Source: JADJOY01 sp964450125 (GTDB taxonomy: Bacteria; JADJOY01). From it: a stretch of DNA of 17,443 nt. The notes below the pieces were generated by a model. The model saw only the letters and a list, made by a program, of their open reading frames with translations. It was not told the DNA's origin and made no database searches. The DNA lies in contig CAYVDO010000138.1 of NCBI GenBank assembly GCA_964450125.1, forward strand, positions 1 through 17,443, given 5' to 3'. The translations under genes and the position numbers were made by a program. This document shows positions 13,901 through 17,443 of the stretch, one piece after another (positions within the stretch are counted from its first letter, which is position 1; the number at the start of each line of letters is the position of its first letter).

Positions 13901-13954
13901 TTCGTCCACGGCTTCGAGGACGGCAGCCTCGGCGATGGGTCGGCCGCGGTGCCC
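13901..13954 (+). pseudogene. Decayed DGFESG-type C-terminal tail relic
   Basis: Just after the stop of the second sulfatase-like gene, in another frame, the plus strand reads FVHGFEDGSLGDGSAAVP. It aligns without gaps over 18 positions to the tails at 4212-4334 and at the end of the protein at 7277-8029, with Ser7 changed to Asp and Trp13 to Gly (one base from TGG). The next codon is CAG, one base from a TAG stop. No start or upstream homology is visible. Confidence 0.45.
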
Positions 13955-13957
13955 CAG

Positions 13958-13981
13958 CCGCCACCGCTCGTCAGGTGGCGG
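13958..13981. terminator. Hairpin at the convergent gene ends, possible bidirectional terminator
   Basis: CCGCCACC (13958-13965) and GGTGGCGG (13974-13981) form an 8-bp stem. The 8-nt loop contains the TGA stop (13971-13973) of the minus-strand glycosyltransferase. There is no T run on either side, so any termination would be weak or factor-aided. Confidence 0.4.
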
Positions 13982-15395
13982 GAACGATTGGTGCGATCGC
14001 GAAGCGCGCGAGATAGACGACACACGCCAGCACGCTCGCCCATGCGAGCGACCACACCACGCGCGGCCACGGCGAGGGTACGTGGCGCTCGATCCAGCGC
14101 ATCGCTGCCAGCGCGTGAAGGACGCCGACCGGCGCGAGGAATGCGAGGTACTTGGGCTTGATCGCCCAATTCGGCTGGGAAAGCATCCATTGCAGGTAGA
14201 TCACCACGGACACGACGAGCAGCGCGTTGAGCGGCAGCATCACGCGCCGGCGTAGGTTGATCAGCGCGCCGAACGTCGCGAGCGCCGTGGGGACGAGTCC
14301 CAGCGCCAGCACGCTCGCCGGCATCCACAGCGGGATCGCTCGACGTGGATATGGCGGTGTCGAGCGACCGATCCGATCCTCGCGCGAGAAGAGCCCCATG
14401 TCGGTCCACACGAGCCCGTAGAAGGTGCTGGGGAGGCTGCGGTAGACGTCGAGGCGCGTGAGGCGCCCCGATGGGCCGCGTGCGGGATCCATGGTCGCGA
14501 GCACCGCTCGCAGGTCGAAGTCGGTGAAGCGATACCGATCGAAGCGCAGCGACTTCTCGATCGCGAACCCCGTGGCTGCGCTGCCGTTGGCGGCCAGCGG
14601 TGTCCCGAAGTCGCGCAGGTTCGCGGCGTACTTCCACCCGCCGACTCCAATCGCCGCGGCGAGCACGACGAGCCCATCGCGAAGCGCTGCGCGCTTTCGG
14701 GGTCGCGTCGCGAGCCGCGCGAGCGTCGTGAAGCCTGCGGCCGCGAGCGCCACGGCGCCGCTGTACTTGGTCGCCAGGGCCAGCCCGCAAAGCAGACCGA
14801 CGGCCACGGCGTTGGGAAGCGTGGCTCGCTCGCGGCGCAGGAAGCCGCGAGCGAGCGCCAGTGCCGCAAGCGACACGATCGCGCACACCAACCCGTCGGC
14901 TTCGATTCCGTACGACGCGAAGACGAGCACGGGCAGAAAGAGGCTCATCGCGACGCCCCAGACGAGGCTCTCGCCACGCCAGCGGAAGAGCCGAAGCAGG
15001 CGATACGCCGCCCACGTGCTCACGCCAGCGCAAACCAGCGGCACCGCGCCCAGGCATTCGATCGAGGCCTTCCGGATCGCGGCCGCCTCGCCGCCGTCGG
15101 CGAGCGCGTGTCCGAGCCATACGAACGGCCAGCCGACGAGGTAAAAGAGCGGTGGGTGGTAGCACTGCCCGCAATCGGTCGCGCGCGGCAGTCGGCCTAG
15201 GTCGAAGAACACGAGCGGTCCCTCGAAGTAGGGATCCCACGCGTATCCCCACGGGAAGGGCGAATGGGCGATCAGCAGGACGCGCGTCGCGACCGCGAGC
15301 AACACCAGCGCCCCCAGGCACGCGCCCTCGTGGATGCGAAACCACCGCGCGAGGCCGTTTGGCTTTTCGCGGTCTTGCTCGTGTGTGCGCTGCAT
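13971..15395 (-). CDS. GT-C-fold glycosyltransferase (ArnT/PMT-like, GT39 family type)
   Basis: This 474-residue polytopic membrane protein has about ten to eleven TM helices. TM1 (CLGALVLLAVATRVLLIAHS, about residues 25-44) is followed by a periplasmic loop with WDPYFEG (Asp54, the likely catalytic acid position) and CYHPPLFYLVGWPFVWLGHA, the H-P-P-L-x-Y signature of PMT_2 proteins. It also has ASYGIEADGLVCAIVSLAAL, LCGLALATKYSGAVALAAAG and a C-terminal KYLAFLAPVGVLHALAAMRW. Such enzymes move a sugar from a polyprenyl-phosphate carrier to lipid or protein outside the cytoplasmic membrane. The start ATG 15395 is the only plausible one; no good RBS is seen. The coding start overlaps the divergent glycosyltransferase gene on the plus strand. 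Donor and acceptor are unknown. Confidence 0.85.
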   Translation of the reverse strand: MQRTHEQDREKPNGLARWFRIHEGACLGALVLLAVATRVLLIAHSPFPWGYAWDPYFEGPLVFFDLGRLPRATDCGQCYHPPLFYLVGWPFVWLGHALADGGEAAAIRKASIECLGAVPLVCAGVSTWAAYRLLRLFRWRGESLVWGVAMSLFLPVLVFASYGIEADGLVCAIVSLAALALARGFLRRERATLPNAVAVGLLCGLALATKYSGAVALAAAGFTTLARLATRPRKRAALRDGLVVLAAAIGVGGWKYAANLRDFGTPLAANGSAATGFAIEKSLRFDRYRFTDFDLRAVLATMDPARGPSGRLTRLDVYRSLPSTFYGLVWTDMGLFSREDRIGRSTPPYPRRAIPLWMPASVLALGLVPTALATFGALINLRRRVMLPLNALLVVSVVIYLQWMLSQPNWAIKPKYLAFLAPVGVLHALAAMRWIERHVPSPWPRVVWSLAWASVLACVVYLARFAIAPIVPAT

Positions 15396-16880
15396 CTGGT
15401 GGCGGCGGCGCAGCCCGAGTGGAGCCCACGGCCGGATGCCGCCCGCTATCTCGCGGCGGCCCGAGCGCTGACGCGTGGCGAAGGCTACACCTATCTCGGT
15501 CAGCCCTTCACGCTGCGCCCACCCGGGTTCAGTGTGCTGCTGGCCCCCGTCACGGGGCTGGTCGGCCTCGATTTTCGTGCCCTCGAGGTGTTCACCGGCA
15601 CCACCGGCTTGATCGCGGCCGCCGCCCTCTTCGTGCTCTTCCGAGCGCGTCTCGGCGGCTTGCTCGCGAGCGCATTCACGCTCTGGTTCTGGTTCCTCCC
15701 GGAGCGCATCCGGCTCTGCCGCGAGATCATGGCGGACGTACCTGGGTTCGCGGCGCTGCTGCTGGCGCTGGTCGCGGTCGAGGCGTGCGAGCGGCGGCCG
15801 ACACGCGGGCGTCGGATCGGCGTGGGTGTGCTGGTGGCCGCTGCGGCGTACCTGCGAACGGCGCACCTGGCGCTCGTGCCCGCCCTCGTCCTCGGCTCGC
15901 TCACCCGCGGGGCGTCGCACACGAGCGGCGCGGGCGAGGTCTCGAGTGGCGAGGATTCACGTGCCGCGTGGCGGCGGCGACTCGCCGGGATCGGGCTCTC
16001 GTTCGCGGTGGTCGCCGTGCTCTACGGACCGTGGCTCGTCTACGCAGCACGCGTCGGCTCGACCTCCGAGCCCGGTGGCATCGACTTCGACTCGTATTGG
16101 CAGTCGATGAGCCGCGCCGACCCGATCGACGCCCGCTCGACGGCGCTCGGGGCGCGGGGTTGGCTCGCGCGGCTCGGCGACAACGCCGCGCTCTACGCGG
16201 CGCTCGTAGGCAGCGATCTCACCGAGGCCTCGCCTTCGATGGCGTCGCTCGCGCTGAGCGCAGGCTTGGTCGCTCTTTGGCTCGTGAAGCTCGTTCGGCG
16301 CCGCAGCGCCCTCGACTGGGTGGTCGCCGTCGAGCTGGTGGAGCTGCTCGTGTACTTCGCGCGCCAACCTCGCCTGGTGCTGCCGGCGCACGTGCTCTTG
16401 GTAGGTGTTGCCCTGGAAACCGTGTGCGACGGGCTGGAGCGGGTGCTTCCGCGCCGATGGGCTGCGGTGATGCTGACGTTCACGCTCGCGAGTGTCGCTC
16501 TCGGCACCCACGGCCCCGACGCCGCGGAGGTCGGCAAACGCATCGCCTACTACGATCTGCTGCGTGTCTCGAAGCATCTTCGTGCCGAGGTGGCGCCGAG
16601 CCAGGTGGTGGCCGGGGACCACGGCGCGATCTACGGCTTGCTCGCCGACAGGCCTGTGCTGAGCCTGCGAGCCATGCTGCGTCGCCGTCCCGAGATGCTC
16701 GACGAAGCGCTCGAGCGAAGCCGCATCGACGTGCTGGTGGCCGAGCGTGGCGGCGCGCTGGACGCCTACGTCCGAGAGGCAGCAGCGTGCGGCGCGGTCG
16801 TACGCGACTTCGGTCGTTACGCCGCGGTGTCCGTCCGCCGCGCCGCGCTCGGCGCGACGTCGGGCGGGAGCAGCCCGTGA
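15330..16880 (+). CDS. GT-C-fold glycosyltransferase (PMT_2-like), second of the cluster
   Basis: This 516-residue membrane protein has TM1 WLFAVLLVCALHLVAAA, then PRPDAARYLAAARALTRGEG (Asp36 at the catalytic-type position) and TLRPPGFSVLLAPVTGLVGL, the R-P-P-G signature loop. TM segments continue to about residue 380 and a soluble C-terminal region follows (from about residue 400: KRIAYYDLLRVSKHLRAEVA, VVAGDHGAIYGLLADRPV). I chose GTG 15330. ATG 15264, with GGAAGG just upstream, is possible, while GTG 15381 or 15399 would avoid the overlap with the minus gene but cut TM1. It ends in GTGA overlap with the next glycosyltransferase. The role is probably transfer of a sugar from a polyprenyl carrier in the same envelope pathway. 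Confidence 0.83.
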   Translation: MDAKPPREAVWLFAVLLVCALHLVAAAQPEWSPRPDAARYLAAARALTRGEGYTYLGQPFTLRPPGFSVLLAPVTGLVGLDFRALEVFTGTTGLIAAAALFVLFRARLGGLLASAFTLWFWFLPERIRLCREIMADVPGFAALLLALVAVEACERRPTRGRRIGVGVLVAAAAYLRTAHLALVPALVLGSLTRGASHTSGAGEVSSGEDSRAAWRRRLAGIGLSFAVVAVLYGPWLVYAARVGSTSEPGGIDFDSYWQSMSRADPIDARSTALGARGWLARLGDNAALYAALVGSDLTEASPSMASLALSAGLVALWLVKLVRRRSALDWVVAVELVELLVYFARQPRLVLPAHVLLVGVALETVCDGLERVLPRRWAAVMLTFTLASVALGTHGPDAAEVGKRIAYYDLLRVSKHLRAEVAPSQVVAGDHGAIYGLLADRPVLSLRAMLRRRPEMLDEALERSRIDVLVAERGGALDAYVREAAACGAVVRDFGRYAAVSVRRAALGATSGGSSP

Positions 16881-17443
16881 CGAGCGCCGGGGCTGCGCGT
16901 TCAGCAGACCGCTCGCCGCTACGGCGTGCCGGTTGGCTACCGTGGCTCGTGGTGCTGGTGTTCGTGGCTCGGTTGCCGTTCGCGTGGACGATCCAAGTCC
17001 ACGACGACGAGCGCCACTACGCCTACGACGGGCTGTGGGTGAAGGCCGAGCTACCGGCGGCGCAGGTGTTTCACGCGCTGATCTGGGAACACGTTCGGCC
17101 GCACGTGTTTTACGATCCCGCGCACCACGAGGTCCGTCAGCACGCGGCGTCGAGCGTGGGCTATCCGACGCCGGGCGATCGTCTCGGCACCACGCCGCGC
17201 GCGGGGCATCCCCCGCTCTTCGCGCTGCTGGTGGGTGTGGTGATGGCGCTCGTGCCGCTCGAGTGGCTGCTCGCGAACGATCACGCGGTGCACGTCGCGC
17301 GCACCGTCGCGTTGGCGCTCGATGCGGTGGGAGCGCTGGCACTCTTCGTGTTGATGCGGGCCGCGTTCGGCGAGGTGCTCGCGGCGCTGGCGACGGCCGC
17401 GTACGCCTCACTGCCGTACGGGCTGCTCTTCGGGACTTTGGCC
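16877..17443 (+). CDS. GT-C-fold glycosyltransferase, third of the cluster (runs off right edge)
   Basis: The first 189 codons are visible, starting at GTG 16877 with GGGAG six bases upstream and overlapping the previous TGA (GTGA), so translation is coupled. After a basic N-terminus comes TM1 (WLPWLVVLVFVARLPFAW, about residues 20-37). A loop follows with HDDERHYAYDGLW (Asp44-Glu45, the D-E catalytic-type pair of PMT/ArnT-like enzymes), then AGHPPLFALLVGVVMALVPL (from about residue 109, the H-P-P-L signature), and further TM helices (VALALDAVGALALFVLMRAA). It shares motif layout but not close sequence with the two neighbouring glycosyltransferases. Role as for its neighbours; the remainder lies outside the window. 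Confidence 0.85.
   Translation, partial: MTSAGAARSADRSPLRRAGWLPWLVVLVFVARLPFAWTIQVHDDERHYAYDGLWVKAELPAAQVFHALIWEHVRPHVFYDPAHHEVRQHAASSVGYPTPGDRLGTTPRAGHPPLFALLVGVVMALVPLEWLLANDHAVHVARTVALALDAVGALALFVLMRAAFGEVLAALATAAYASLPYGLLFGTLA

Noticed and set aside
15957..17411. Minus-strand open frame of over 480 codons opposite two glycosyltransferases
   Set aside because: Low-complexity Arg/Ala/Pro sequence, no start signal, antisense to two motif-bearing genes.
1..17443. CRISPR array, rRNA, integrase or phage genes
   Set aside because: No regularly spaced direct repeats, rRNA-like stretches, or integrase/capsid motifs were seen on either strand.

Overview
The window is GC-rich bacterial DNA in which almost every gene uses G/C-ending codons, GTG starts are common and long shadow reading frames are frequent. 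The gene content (YchF beside a YciH/SUI1 protein, a CHASE2-cyclase remnant, Uma2, FecR and VCBS/FG-GAP fragments, lipoprotein 'sulfatases', large GT-C membrane proteins) fits a Gram-negative soil or aquatic lineage of the former Deltaproteobacteria (Myxococcota, Binatota or similar). This assignment is inference; there is no rRNA or tRNA to fix it.

Layout. (1) 1-620: housekeeping divergon, the 5' end of ychF (minus, apparent ATT start) and a yciH/SUI1-type gene (plus). (2) 752-2199: a minus-strand pair encoding a small secreted matrixin-like zinc metalloprotease and, 41 bp downstream, an exported protein of unknown function. (3) 2445-3116: a glutathione S-transferase. (4) 3287-7280: a decayed zone holding a CHASE2/adenylate-cyclase pseudogene with at least three frame changes, an orphan C-terminal tail on the opposite strand, a vanadium-haloperoxidase-like fragment with an in-frame TAG, a Uma2 gene fused to that fragment by a deletion, a VCBS/adhesin-like fragment, an intact-looking nucleotidyltransferase plus small helical protein pair (toxin-antitoxin-like), a FecR fragment, and a 173-bp MITE-like element with 15-bp inverted repeats and a TTAG target duplication. 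(5) 7277-8029: a secreted protein whose stop codon lies inside that target duplication. (6) 8244-17443: an envelope glycan-type cluster. Two lipoprotein alkaline-phosphatase-superfamily enzymes flank a YfhO-like membrane protein (plus strand, tightly packed). They are followed by a minus-strand GT-C glycosyltransferase and two plus-strand GT-C glycosyltransferases, the last cut by the window edge.

How the genes may work together: the cluster in (6) pairs polyprenyl-phosphate-sugar-dependent membrane glycosyltransferases and a YfhO-like protein with two membrane-anchored hydrolases or transferases. Both of the latter carry Thr, not Cys or Ser, at the nucleophile position. I read them as envelope-glycan modifying enzymes (for example phospho-group transfer or removal) rather than FGly-dependent sulfatases.

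The most unusual sequence signal is a short C-terminal tail, about F-x-D-G-F-E-S-G-x-L-x-x-W-x-x-x-V-P. It aligns without gaps at three places: the end of the secreted protein at 7277-8029, an orphan relic at 4212-4334, and a decayed relic just after the second 'sulfatase' at 13901-13954. It may be a lineage-specific export or anchoring tail.
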